Positions 35,875-43,422 of a DNA stretch of 64,000 nt are shown in pieces. This DNA is from Nannocystis punicea (lineage in GTDB: Bacteria; Myxococcota_A; Polyangia; Nannocystales; Nannocystaceae). Where the stretch lies: the NCBI RefSeq assembly GCF_026965555.1, contig NZ_CP114040.1:5394001-5458000 (forward strand), written 5' to 3'. Below the pieces are notes generated by a model, which saw nothing but the letters and a program-made list of their open reading frames with translations, was not told where the DNA came from and searched no databases. Positions within the stretch are counted from its first letter, which is position 1, and every line of letters begins with the position of its first letter. The position numbers were made by a program, and so were the translations under genes.

Positions 35875-37907
35875 ACGCGCTTCGCTCCGATCTCGCGCGC
35901 TGCCTCGAATTCTTCGGGAGTGAACGCTGGCGCGAGCGCAAGGACGCGGCCCGCGACCTGTTGGCCGCGGTCCGCGAGCAACCACCCGCGCCCGATCAGC
36001 TGGCGATCCTCGTCGAACAGCTGCTCGACGGCCTGGTGACGCCCGACTCGGTGGCGCGCCGCTCGGTGTGCCACGAGGTGCTGACGGGCATCGGTCCGTC
36101 GGTGGTGCCGGCGATCCGTCGCCGGCTCCGCGTCGGCGGGGCCGGGGCGCGCATGGTCGTCGACCTGCTCGGCGACGTCGGCGGGTCCGACGACGTGCCG
36201 CTGCTGGCGGCGATCCTCGGCGCGCCCGGCGACGACAACGTGCGCGCGTCGGCGGCGGCGGCCCTCGGGGTGCTCGGCGGGGCCGAGGCCGAGCGCGCGC
36301 TGACGAATGTCCTTTCGGACAGCTCGGAGATGCTGCGGATGTTCGCCCTCGACGCGCTGGCCCGCCTCGGCGTGGTGATGGCGCCGGCGCGGCTGCGGTC
36401 GCTGCTCGCCGATCCGGTGACGCGGCGGGCGGCGGTGGCGGTGCTCGGGCACAGCGGCGATCCGGGCGCGGCGGCGCAACTGGTGCAGTTCCTCGGCGAC
36501 GCGATGCCGGGCGTGCGCGCGGTCGCGGCGGTCGCGGTGGTGCGCTTGCACGCGACCCTGTCGATGCGCGGCGATCCAATGGCGGTGGCGGCGGCGCTGG
36601 CCGCCGGCGACGGCGAGCCGCTGCGCCAGCGGATCCGCGAGCTCGTCGAGCACCGCCAGCTCGAGGTCAAGCTGGCGGCGCTGGCCCTGGCCGGGGCGCT
36701 CGGCGACGTGCGCAGCCTGTCGCATGTCCTGCGGGCCATGTCGGATCCGGAGCTGCGCGAGCGCGCGGTCGAGTTCGCAGCCGGGCTCGGCCCGGCCGCG
36801 GTGCCTGTCCTCGTGGACATGGTCGAACAGACAGCCCCGGAGGCGCTCGGCGATCTGTTCCTGCTGGTGAGCGGCCTCGGGCTGGCGGGCGCGCACCCGC
36901 GGCTGATCGAGGCGTTGACGACGGCGCTGGCCGGCCCCGACGCCCACGCGGCCTGCATGGCCGCGACGGCGCTCGGCAAGGTCGGCGGGGTCGAGGTGAT
37001 CGCGCCGCTGGCCCAGGCCCTCGCGCTCGAGGGGCCGGCGGGCGAGGCTGCGGCGGTGGCGTTCGCGGCGGTGGCCGGGCGAGCGCTCGGTTCGCGCCAC
37101 GCTCGCGTGGCGCCGCACCTGCCGGCGGACGGCGACGGCGGGGCGCTGGTGCGCAACGTCTGTCGGGCGTTCGGGCTGCTCGGCCGCGGCGGCGACGTCG
37201 GGTTCGTGGCGCCGCTGATCGCCCGGCTCGGCGATCGCGACGTCGGGGTCCGTCTGCTGGCCGCGCGCGCGCTGGGCCAGATCGGCGGCGAACACGAGGG
37301 CGCGGCGGCGCTGGCCCTGGCGCTGCAGGACGAGGACGCGGGGGTGCGGGCGGCGGCGTGCCGCAGCCTGGGTCAGCTCGGAGCGGCCGAGTCGGCGCCG
37401 GCGCTGCTCGCCGCGTCGCGCGATCCGAGCTCGTCGGTGCGGGCCGCGGCCGTGCAGGCGCTGGTGGGGCTCGACAACCCGATCGCGCTGGCGCGGCTGC
37501 GCGAGGTGGTGCTGGCCGACAACGCGCCGGCGGTGGTGATCCAGGCGATCGCGGGGCTGAGCCGGTCGGGGACGGATCAGGATCTGGTGATGCTGATGAG
37601 CCTGTGCCGCGCGCCCGACCACGAGATCGTGAAGGCGGCGGCGCGCGGGCTGGCGGGCTGCCGCGGGCACCGGGCGACGGCGGCGGTGCTCGGGCTGCTC
37701 GAGCACCCGCGCTGGGACGTCCGCTGGGCCGCCGCGGAGGCGCTCGGCGAGCGCGGCGACACGACCGCGTTGCCGCCGCTGCGGCGCGTGCACGCGGTCG
37801 AGCCCGATCCGCTGGTGCGCAAGGTGCTGGCGGGCGCGGTGGCGCGGCTCGAGGTGCACGCGGCCGAGCAGGCGGCGAGCGACGGAGAGGGAGAGCCGAC
37901 GGCGTGA
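35871..37907 (+). CDS. HEAT-repeat protein in a chemosensory operon
   Basis: A 678-residue protein made of helical HEAT repeats throughout, such as VRASAAAALGVLGGAEAERA, VRLLAARALGQIGGEHEGAA and VRWAAAEALGERGDTTALPP. There is no signal peptide or membrane helix. HEAT arrays bind proteins, so an assembly role for chemosensory complexes is likely but inferred. Overlaps with its neighbours on both sides show it is a full operon member. Palindromes at about 36307, 36723 and 36805 lie in inter-helix loops. Confidence 0.85.
   Translation: MNALRSDLARCLEFFGSERWRERKDAARDLLAAVREQPPAPDQLAILVEQLLDGLVTPDSVARRSVCHEVLTGIGPSVVPAIRRRLRVGGAGARMVVDLLGDVGGSDDVPLLAAILGAPGDDNVRASAAAALGVLGGAEAERALTNVLSDSSEMLRMFALDALARLGVVMAPARLRSLLADPVTRRAAVAVLGHSGDPGAAAQLVQFLGDAMPGVRAVAAVAVVRLHATLSMRGDPMAVAAALAAGDGEPLRQRIRELVEHRQLEVKLAALALAGALGDVRSLSHVLRAMSDPELRERAVEFAAGLGPAAVPVLVDMVEQTAPEALGDLFLLVSGLGLAGAHPRLIEALTTALAGPDAHAACMAATALGKVGGVEVIAPLAQALALEGPAGEAAAVAFAAVAGRALGSRHARVAPHLPADGDGGALVRNVCRAFGLLGRGGDVGFVAPLIARLGDRDVGVRLLAARALGQIGGEHEGAAALALALQDEDAGVRAAACRSLGQLGAAESAPALLAASRDPSSSVRAAAVQALVGLDNPIALARLREVVLADNAPAVVIQAIAGLSRSGTDQDLVMLMSLCRAPDHEIVKAAARGLAGCRGHRATAAVLGLLEHPRWDVRWAAAEALGERGDTTALPPLRRVHAVEPDPLVRKVLAGAVARLEVHAAEQAASDGEGEPTA
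36307..36322. repeat. Dispersed palindrome inside the HEAT gene
   Basis: ATGTCC-TTTC-GGACAG, read as NVLSDSSEM. A second, near 36803-36820, is CCTGTCCTCGTGGACATGG. Confidence 0.75.
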
Positions 37908-38761
37908 ACGGGCGGACTCCCGGCGGGATCGAGCCCCCGGTGCGCGTGCGCATCACGCCGGAGGAGTCGCGGCTGCTGGCCGAGCTGATCCTCGACCACT
38001 GCGGCGTGCTGCTCGGCGGCGACGCCGGGTTCCTGCTCGAGCGTCGGCTGGCCTCGCGGCTCGACCACCTGTCGCTCGGCTCCTACCTCGAGTACTACCA
38101 CTACTTGAGCTACGACCTCGGCGGGTCGGCCGAGCTGCTCGAGTGCATCGAGCGGGTCACGACCCACGAGACCTACCTGTTCCGCGAGCAGTTCCAGCTC
38201 GACGCGTTCCAGCGCGAGATCCTGCCGGCCCTGCTCGGGGGGCGGGGGGCGGGGGCGCCGGTCGTGTGGAGCGCCGGCTGCTCGACCGGCGAGGAGGCGT
38301 ACACCATCGCCTCGCTGCTGGCCGAGAACGCCCGCCCGGGGTCGCGGGTGATCGGCAGCGACATCAGCCTTCGCGGGGTCCGGACGGCGGAGCTCGGGAT
38401 CTACGGTCCGAGCAGTTTTCGCACGACCCCCGAGGAGCGGCGGGAGCGCTGGTTCGAGCCGCTCCCGAGCGGGCAGTGGCGGGCCATCGAGCCTCTGCGG
38501 CGGATGTGCACCTTCGTCCACCTGAACCTCCTCGACACCGCCCGTTATTGCGAGCTCGGCGCCATCGACACGATTTTCTGTCGCAACGTCCTGATGTATT
38601 TATCGAGCCAGGCGAGGCGGCGCGTGGTCGAAGGGTTCTACGACGCGCTCGTGCCGGGAGGCTACCTGTTGCTGGGACACTCCGAGAGCCTGATCAGCGT
38701 GCCGGGTCGCTTCGATCTCGTGAACCTCAGCAACGACCTCGTGTATCGCAAGCCGGGTTAG
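37904..38761 (+). CDS. cheR: CheR protein-glutamate methyltransferase
   Basis: A 285-residue SAM-dependent methyltransferase: the CheR N-terminal helical region (HCGVLLGGDAGFLLERRLAS), VTTHETYLFREQFQLDAFQ, SAM-binding SAGCSTGEEAYTIASLL and IFCRNVLMYLSSQARRRVVE. CheR methylates receptor glutamates for adaptation. The GTG start at 37904 overlaps the HEAT-protein stop by four bases. CheR and CheB both present imply that a methylatable receptor exists, though none is encoded in this window. Confidence 0.93.
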   Translation: MNGRTPGGIEPPVRVRITPEESRLLAELILDHCGVLLGGDAGFLLERRLASRLDHLSLGSYLEYYHYLSYDLGGSAELLECIERVTTHETYLFREQFQLDAFQREILPALLGGRGAGAPVVWSAGCSTGEEAYTIASLLAENARPGSRVIGSDISLRGVRTAELGIYGPSSFRTTPEERRERWFEPLPSGQWRAIEPLRRMCTFVHLNLLDTARYCELGAIDTIFCRNVLMYLSSQARRRVVEGFYDALVPGGYLLLGHSESLISVPGRFDLVNLSNDLVYRKPG

Positions 38762-38771
38762 AGGAACTGCG

Positions 38772-39890
38772 ATGGACGGTCACAAGCTCCGCGCCCTGGT
38801 AGTCGACGACTCGGCCTACAACCGGCAGACGATCGCCGCGATGCTCGAGCTCGATCCGGGCGTCGAGGTCATCGGCCGCGCCTCCAACGGCAAGGAGGCG
38901 CTGCGCATGGTCTTCGATCTCCAGCCCGACGTCATCACCCTCGACCTCGAGATGCCGGAGATGGACGGCTTCGCGTTCCTGCGGGTGTTGATGGCCAAGA
39001 AGCCGCTGCCGGTGATCGTCGTCAGCGGCCACGCCGAACGCGACCATGTGTTCCGCGCGCTCGAGCTCGGGGCGCTCGACTTCATCGCCAAGCCGGGCCG
39101 CCACATCGGCCCCGACCTGCGCACGATCCAGGAGGACCTGCTGGCCAAGCTGCGCGTGGTCCGGCGGCTCAGCGTGGTCCGCCTGCTGCAGCGCGCGCAG
39201 CATCTGGCCGAGCAACGCGGCGAGCGGACCACGCTCGAGGTGCCCGCGTTCGACAGCGGCCGCTACGAGCCGCAGAAGCGCCGCGGGCCGCCGCTCGGGG
39301 TGCTGGGGATTGCGGCCTCGACCGGCGGGCCGCCCGCGCTGCAGCAGCTGCTGTGCGCGCTGCCGGCGACGCTGCCGATCGCCATCCTCGTGGCCCAGCA
39401 CATGCCGGCGCGCTTCACCCGGGCGTTCGCGGCGCGGCTCGACAAGATCTGCTCGTTCCAGGTGTGCGAGGCGACCGACCAGCAAGAATTGCAGTCGGGC
39501 ATCGTGTACATCGCTCCCGGCGCGGCGAACCTCGAGGTCGACACCGGGTCGACCGGGCCGCGGGTGCGGGTGCGGGCGCCGCGGGGCGGGGCGACCATCG
39601 TCCCGTCGGGGGACCTGCTGTTCAAGACGGTGTCCGATCTGTTCGGGCCGCGCTTCTGCGCCTTGATCTTGACCGGCATGGGCAGCGACGGGCGCGAGGG
39701 GGCCGAGCTGGCCAAGCGGCTGGGCGCGACCGTGCTGGCCGAAGATCCGAACACGGCGGTGATGCCGGGCATGCCGGCGGCCGCGATCGACGCCGGGGTG
39801 GTCGACGCCGTGCTGTCGCTCGAGGAGCTGCCGGTGGCGATCCAGCGGTTTGCAGACGCCTGCCGGCCGCGGGTGGAGCCGGTTCCGTAG
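38772..39890 (+). CDS. cheB: CheB protein-glutamate methylesterase
   Basis: A 372-residue protein with an N-terminal receiver (LVVDDSAYNRQTIAAML and ITLDLEMPEMDGFAFLRVL) and a C-terminal methylesterase. The catalytic triad is visible: Ser in IAASTGGPPALQQLL, His in LVAQHMPARFTRAFA and Asp in GMGSDGREGAELAKR. CheB removes methyl groups from receptors when phosphorylated by CheA. It starts ten bases after cheR. Confidence 0.94.
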   Translation: MDGHKLRALVVDDSAYNRQTIAAMLELDPGVEVIGRASNGKEALRMVFDLQPDVITLDLEMPEMDGFAFLRVLMAKKPLPVIVVSGHAERDHVFRALELGALDFIAKPGRHIGPDLRTIQEDLLAKLRVVRRLSVVRLLQRAQHLAEQRGERTTLEVPAFDSGRYEPQKRRGPPLGVLGIAASTGGPPALQQLLCALPATLPIAILVAQHMPARFTRAFAARLDKICSFQVCEATDQQELQSGIVYIAPGAANLEVDTGSTGPRVRVRAPRGGATIVPSGDLLFKTVSDLFGPRFCALILTGMGSDGREGAELAKRLGATVLAEDPNTAVMPGMPAAAIDAGVVDAVLSLEELPVAIQRFADACRPRVEPVP

Positions 39891-39962
39891 GGCCCCGGGC
39901 CGGCCCGAGGCCGGGCGCGGACGGCCTGCGACCCCGGCGCTGCAGTTCGTCATGCGAAATCA

Positions 39963-39987
39963 CCCCCAGAGGCTGTCGCCTGGGGGC
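39963..39987. terminator. Inverted repeat before the GAF-protein gene
   Basis: CCCCCAG (39963-39969) pairs with CTGGGGG (39979-39985). No U-tract follows. It may be a transcription end after cheB or an mRNA structure. Confidence 0.35.
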
Positions 39988-40010
39988 GCCCGTCCGGGTC
40001 CAAGGCATGA

Positions 40011-40016
40011 TATCTT
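40011..40016 (+). promoter_or_regulatory. Candidate -10 box for the GAF-protein gene
   Basis: TATCTT lies seven bases before the ATG at 40024. The -35 region is not clear, so the call is tentative. Confidence 0.3.
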
Positions 40017-40023
40017 CGCCCCG

Positions 40024-40851
40024 ATGCGTGCGCAGGACGCCGGCCAGGGGGACCTTCACGACAAGACCCGCGCGGCTCTTCACGAATTCTTCGGACGCGG
40101 GGAGGCCTTCGTCCGCCAGCTCATCGCCGAGAACGAACGCCTGCGCAGCGAACTCAACGAGGCGCAGCCGGATCGTCCGGCGCGGCCCGAGCTGACGCCG
40201 GGGTCGGTGATGGAAGGCTTGCTCGGCCGCATCGTCGAGCTCGAAAAGGCGCGCGGGGCCGCAGCAGACGCGGGAATTCCGGCGCCGCCCGGCGAGCTGG
40301 CGCGTCTGCGCGAGCGGCTGGTCCAGCTCGAGGACGAGAACTACCACCTCGCGTCGATGTACGTGGCGGGGCTGCAGTTCCACGCGTCGCGGACGATCGG
40401 CGACGTGCTGCAGACCACGACCGAGATCCTGCTCAACTTCATCGGCGTCGGGGCCTTCACTCTGTACCTCGTCGACGAGGAGCGGCGCGTGCTGTTCCCG
40501 ATCGCGCGCGAGGGCGGAGAGATGAACGAACTCGTCGAGATCGAGATGGACGAGGCGAGCCCCGCGGCGCAGATGGTGCAGCGCGGACGACCGTGGACTC
40601 GCGGAGATCCCGCATACGCGTCCGACGACGTGATCATGTATCTTCCGTTGGTCAGCGGGCGGCGTCTCGTCGCTGTCCTGCGCCTCGAAGCCTTTCTGGC
40701 GCAAAAGCCCGGTTTCGAGGACAATGACTACAGCCTCCTTTCTATGATCTCCGAACACGCCGGCATCGCCATCGAGTCGGCGTGGATCCGGGCCCACGCC
40801 AAAGCGGTCGCGCTGCAGCGGCAGGCCGTAGAACACCTCCTCGGAGCATGA
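40024..40851 (+). CDS. Coiled-coil GAF-domain protein
   Basis: A 275-residue protein: the N-terminal third is a coiled coil (FVRQLIAENERLRSELNEAQ, then LRERLVQLEDENYHLASMYV) and the C-terminal part is a GAF domain (IGDVLQTTTEILLNFIGVGA, TLYLVDEERRVLFPIAREGG and AGIAIESAWIRAHAKAVALQ). GAF domains bind small ligands or redox cofactors, here probably giving a sensory input in place of a receptor. The stop overlaps the next cheY (ATGA). Confidence 0.8.
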   Translation: MRAQDAGQGDLHDKTRAALHEFFGRGEAFVRQLIAENERLRSELNEAQPDRPARPELTPGSVMEGLLGRIVELEKARGAAADAGIPAPPGELARLRERLVQLEDENYHLASMYVAGLQFHASRTIGDVLQTTTEILLNFIGVGAFTLYLVDEERRVLFPIAREGGEMNELVEIEMDEASPAAQMVQRGRPWTRGDPAYASDDVIMYLPLVSGRRLVAVLRLEAFLAQKPGFEDNDYSLLSMISEHAGIAIESAWIRAHAKAVALQRQAVEHLLGA

Positions 40852-41249
40852 CCCAGGACACCCAAACTCGCCGGCTCAACGCGTTGGTGGTCGAAGACAG
40901 CCCGCCGATGCGTAAGATGATCGTGTTCGCGTTGTCGCGGATCCGGGAGCTCAGCGTGGTCGAGGCCGACGACGGCGTCGACGCGCTCCGCCGCCTGTCG
41001 GGCACCAAGTTCGACATCATCATCACCGACATCAACATGCCCATCCTCGACGGGCTGAAGCTCGTCAAGCGCCTACGCGCCGACGAGACCTACCAGGACG
41101 TGCCGATCATCATCATCACGACCGAAGGGGCCGCCGAGGACCGGCAGCGCGCGCTGGCGCTGGGCGCCAACGCGTACATCACCAAGCCCATCCAGGCGCC
41201 CGCGGTCATCAAGCTGGTGCGCGAGATCCTCGGCCTGGAGGAGCGTTGA
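40848..41249 (+). CDS. CheY-like single-domain response regulator (last gene)
   Basis: A 133-residue receiver domain with VVEDSPPMRKM, acceptor Asp in IIITDINMPILDGLKL, Thr in IIITTEG and Lys in YITKPIQAP. It has no output domain. It differs from the first CheY of the operon, so the two may signal to different targets. Its stop overlaps the start of the Xer gene (TTGA). Confidence 0.93.
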   Translation: MTQDTQTRRLNALVVEDSPPMRKMIVFALSRIRELSVVEADDGVDALRRLSGTKFDIIITDINMPILDGLKLVKRLRADETYQDVPIIIITTEGAAEDRQRALALGANAYITKPIQAPAVIKLVREILGLEER

Positions 41250-42241
41250 GCCCAGGCCGCCGCGCCGGGCCCCGCGGGGCTCGCGGCGAGGCGGCCGGTG
41301 CTGGTCGTTCGAACAGGTCCGAAGGGACAGGTCCGAAGCGACAGGCGAAAGGCTCGCTGGCAGCGGCGATCGAGGCGTACCTCGAGCACCTGAAGGTCGA
41401 GCGGCGGCTGCGGCCCAACTCGCTGCTGGCGTACACGGGCGACCTCGAGGCGTTCGCGGCCCACGCGGAGGCGTCCGGGGTGGCGGCGCTGGCGGCCATC
41501 ACTCCGGCGCTGCTGCTGCGCTTCGCGGTCGGGCTGGCGCAGGCGGGGCTGTCGCCGCGCAGCCAGTCGCGGCGGCTGACGGCGGTGCGCGGGCTGTTTC
41601 GCTTCCTCCGCGAAGAGGGGCAGCTCGACGTCGATCCGGCGCAGGCGCTGCGGCTGCCGAAGTTGCCGAAGCGGTTGCCGGAGCTGCTGAGCCGCGGCGA
41701 GGTCGAGGGGCTGCTGGCCGCGCCGGGGCAAGACGGCCCGCTGGGGCTGCGCGACACGGCGCTGCTCGAGCTGCTCTATGCGACAGGTTGCCGGATCTCC
41801 GAGGCCCTCGACCTGACCCTCGACCGCCTCTACCTCGACCAGGCGATCGTCCGCCTCACCGGCAAGGGCGACAAGCAGCGGCTGGTGCCGCTCGGGTCGC
41901 CGGCGATCGCGGCGCTGCAAGCGTGGCTGACGAGCGGGCGACCGGAGCTGACGCGCGGCTCGGTGCGCTGGGTGTTCGTCAACCATCGCGGCGGGCGGCT
42001 GTCCCGCCAGGGCTTCTTCCTCAAGCTGCGAGAGTACGCGCTGGCGATCGGGATCACGCGCCCGATCTCGCCGCACAAGCTGCGGCACAGCTTCGCCACG
42101 CACCTGCTCGAGGGCGGCGCCGACCTGCGCGCGGTGCAGGCGCTGCTCGGTCACGCGGACATCGCGACGACGGAAATTTATACCCACGTGACGCGCGACC
42201 ACCTGCGCGAGCGCCACAAGCGGCACCACCCGCGGGCGTAG
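41246..42241 (+). CDS. XerC/XerD-type tyrosine recombinase
   Basis: A 331-residue recombinase with the SAM-like core-binding domain (LAAAIEAYLEHLKVERRLRP) and a catalytic domain containing the RKHRH-Y set: Arg in TGCRISEALDLTLD, Lys in TGKGDKQRLVPLG, His/Arg in SPHKLRHSFATHLLEGGAD, His in LLGHADIATTEIYTHV and the Tyr of the same helix. Xer proteins resolve chromosome dimers at dif; whether this is XerC or XerD cannot be told. The N-terminal 35 residues (GRSNRSEGTGPKRQAKGS) are a palindrome-derived tail. The TTG start overlaps cheY, unusual operon company for Xer. Confidence 0.9.
   Translation: MSPGRRAGPRGARGEAAGAGRSNRSEGTGPKRQAKGSLAAAIEAYLEHLKVERRLRPNSLLAYTGDLEAFAAHAEASGVAALAAITPALLLRFAVGLAQAGLSPRSQSRRLTAVRGLFRFLREEGQLDVDPAQALRLPKLPKRLPELLSRGEVEGLLAAPGQDGPLGLRDTALLELLYATGCRISEALDLTLDRLYLDQAIVRLTGKGDKQRLVPLGSPAIAALQAWLTSGRPELTRGSVRWVFVNHRGGRLSRQGFFLKLREYALAIGITRPISPHKLRHSFATHLLEGGADLRAVQALLGHADIATTEIYTHVTRDHLRERHKRHHPRA
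41307..41345. repeat. Three linked palindromes at the 5' end of the xer gene
   Basis: GTTCGAACAGG, GGTCC-GAAG-GGACAGG and GGTCC-GAAG-CGACAGG follow one another, read as RSNRSEGTGPKRQ in the N-terminal tail. Confidence 0.8.
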
Positions 42242-42658
42242 CGGACGCGTGCGCGGTCGGGGCGCGGCGTCCGGGAGGGCACCAGCCGCGGCATGGGGGC
42301 CCGAGTGGCCCCGCGGCGAGGGAGTCACTCTTCGACGCCTGGCAGGTGTGCGGGGCGCATCGGCGCTCGCCGGCGAGGCGAAGCGCCGCTGGAGTCATCG
42401 CACGGGAGTTCAGGGCGCACGTGCCGGGGTGCCGCTGCCGCCGTCGATCGGAGCGCGGTCGCCTGGCGCGAGAGACATGGCGGGTGGGGCATGACCGATG
42501 GGACATGTGACCTGCGTCGGCGGGCGCGGACCGGGTCGCGGAGGCTGGAATTTGCGCCGGCTCACGTCGCCCGGGGGCCGAGTCTGCGAGCGCGGGGGCC
42601 CGAGGTTTGACTCGGGCCCCCGCGGGCGGTAATTTTTCCCGGTCCCGCTCGTCTCGCC
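42242..42658. other. Gene-free region between xer and the site-2 protease gene
   Basis: 417 bases with no supported gene. It contains a palindrome cluster near 42474-42510 (two CATG/GACATG half-site pairs around ACCGATGGGACATG) and a strong intrinsic terminator at 42591-42636. The rest is unstructured GC-rich DNA. Confidence 0.6.
42591..42636 (+). terminator. Intrinsic terminator after the chemosensory/xer transcript
   Basis: CGCGGGGGCCCGAG (42591-42604) pairs perfectly with CTCGGGCCCCCGCG (42611-42624) around a six-base loop, followed within eight bases by a five-T run. This is the clearest Rho-independent terminator in the window. Confidence 0.85.
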
Positions 42659-43393
42659 GTGGATCGCGCCTTCTCCCAAATCGCCGTGCTCGGCCTGCTC
42701 GGCGTCCAGGCCGCCGATGTCCGGCGCATGCTCGTCTACGTCGTCTGCCTGGTCCTGGCCACGGCGGTCCACGAGTTCGCCCACGCGTACGCAGCCGACC
42801 GCCTCGGCGACCCGACCCCCGGGCGCGAGGGTCGCCTGACCTTGAACCCGCTCGCGCACGCCGACCCGATCGGCACCATCGCGCTGCCGCTGTTCGCCGG
42901 CCTGACGCGGGCGCCGCTGTTCGGCTGGGGCCGGCCGGTCAACACCCAGCCGCGCTACTACAGCCGCAAGATCAGCATGCGCGGCGGGATGGCGCTGGTC
43001 GCGTTCGCGGGCCCGCTGTCGAACGTGCTCCAGGCGCTGCTGGTGGCGCTGCTCGCCTGGGGCATGGTGGCGGGCGGCATCAGCCCGGAGGCCCACGCCA
43101 GCGTGTTCGGCGTGCTCGGCCTGTTCTTCATCATGAACATCACGCTGGCGGTGTTGAACCTGCTGCCGGTGCACCCGCTCGACGGCGGCAAGGTGCTGGC
43201 GTGGCTGCTCCCGTCGCGCGCGCAGGCGGTCGACGACTTCCTGGCGAAGTGGGGCTGGGCGATCCTGCTGGCGCTGCTGCTGTCCCCCGCGCTCGGCATC
43301 CTCTTCGAGCCGGTGCTGCTGCTCGCGTACAAGACCATGGCGCTCATCGACGGCCGCTGGCTCACCGCCTACGCCGGGCTTTTGGGGCGCTGA
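42659..43393 (+). CDS. Site-2 protease family (M50) membrane metalloprotease
   Basis: A 244-residue polytopic protein with zinc-binding HEFAHAYAADRLGDPTPG in an early helix and a later LNLLPVHPLDGGKVLAW containing the third Asp ligand (PVHPLDGG is the rhomboid-like M50 minimal core). It matches the small M50/FtsH-independent group without PDZ domain. Such proteases cut membrane-embedded substrates. The next downstream gene is scpA after 29 bases; the same protease-scpA-scpB order is seen in many bacteria. The start is GTG at 42659. Confidence 0.88.
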   Translation: MDRAFSQIAVLGLLGVQAADVRRMLVYVVCLVLATAVHEFAHAYAADRLGDPTPGREGRLTLNPLAHADPIGTIALPLFAGLTRAPLFGWGRPVNTQPRYYSRKISMRGGMALVAFAGPLSNVLQALLVALLAWGMVAGGISPEAHASVFGVLGLFFIMNITLAVLNLLPVHPLDGGKVLAWLLPSRAQAVDDFLAKWGWAILLALLLSPALGILFEPVLLLAYKTMALIDGRWLTAYAGLLGR

Positions 43394-43422
43394 AGCGCGG
43401 CGTGAGCGAGCGGGAGCGGGCG

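Noticed and set aside
41246..42241. Integrase of a mobile element
   Set aside because: It is a Xer-type protein in an operon with cheY, with no att-like repeats, excisionase or cargo nearby.
42607..43422. A longer scpA reading frame starting upstream
   Set aside because: The upstream part overlaps the site-2 protease gene in another frame and encodes Arg-rich shadow sequence; ScpA homology begins after the ATG at 43423.
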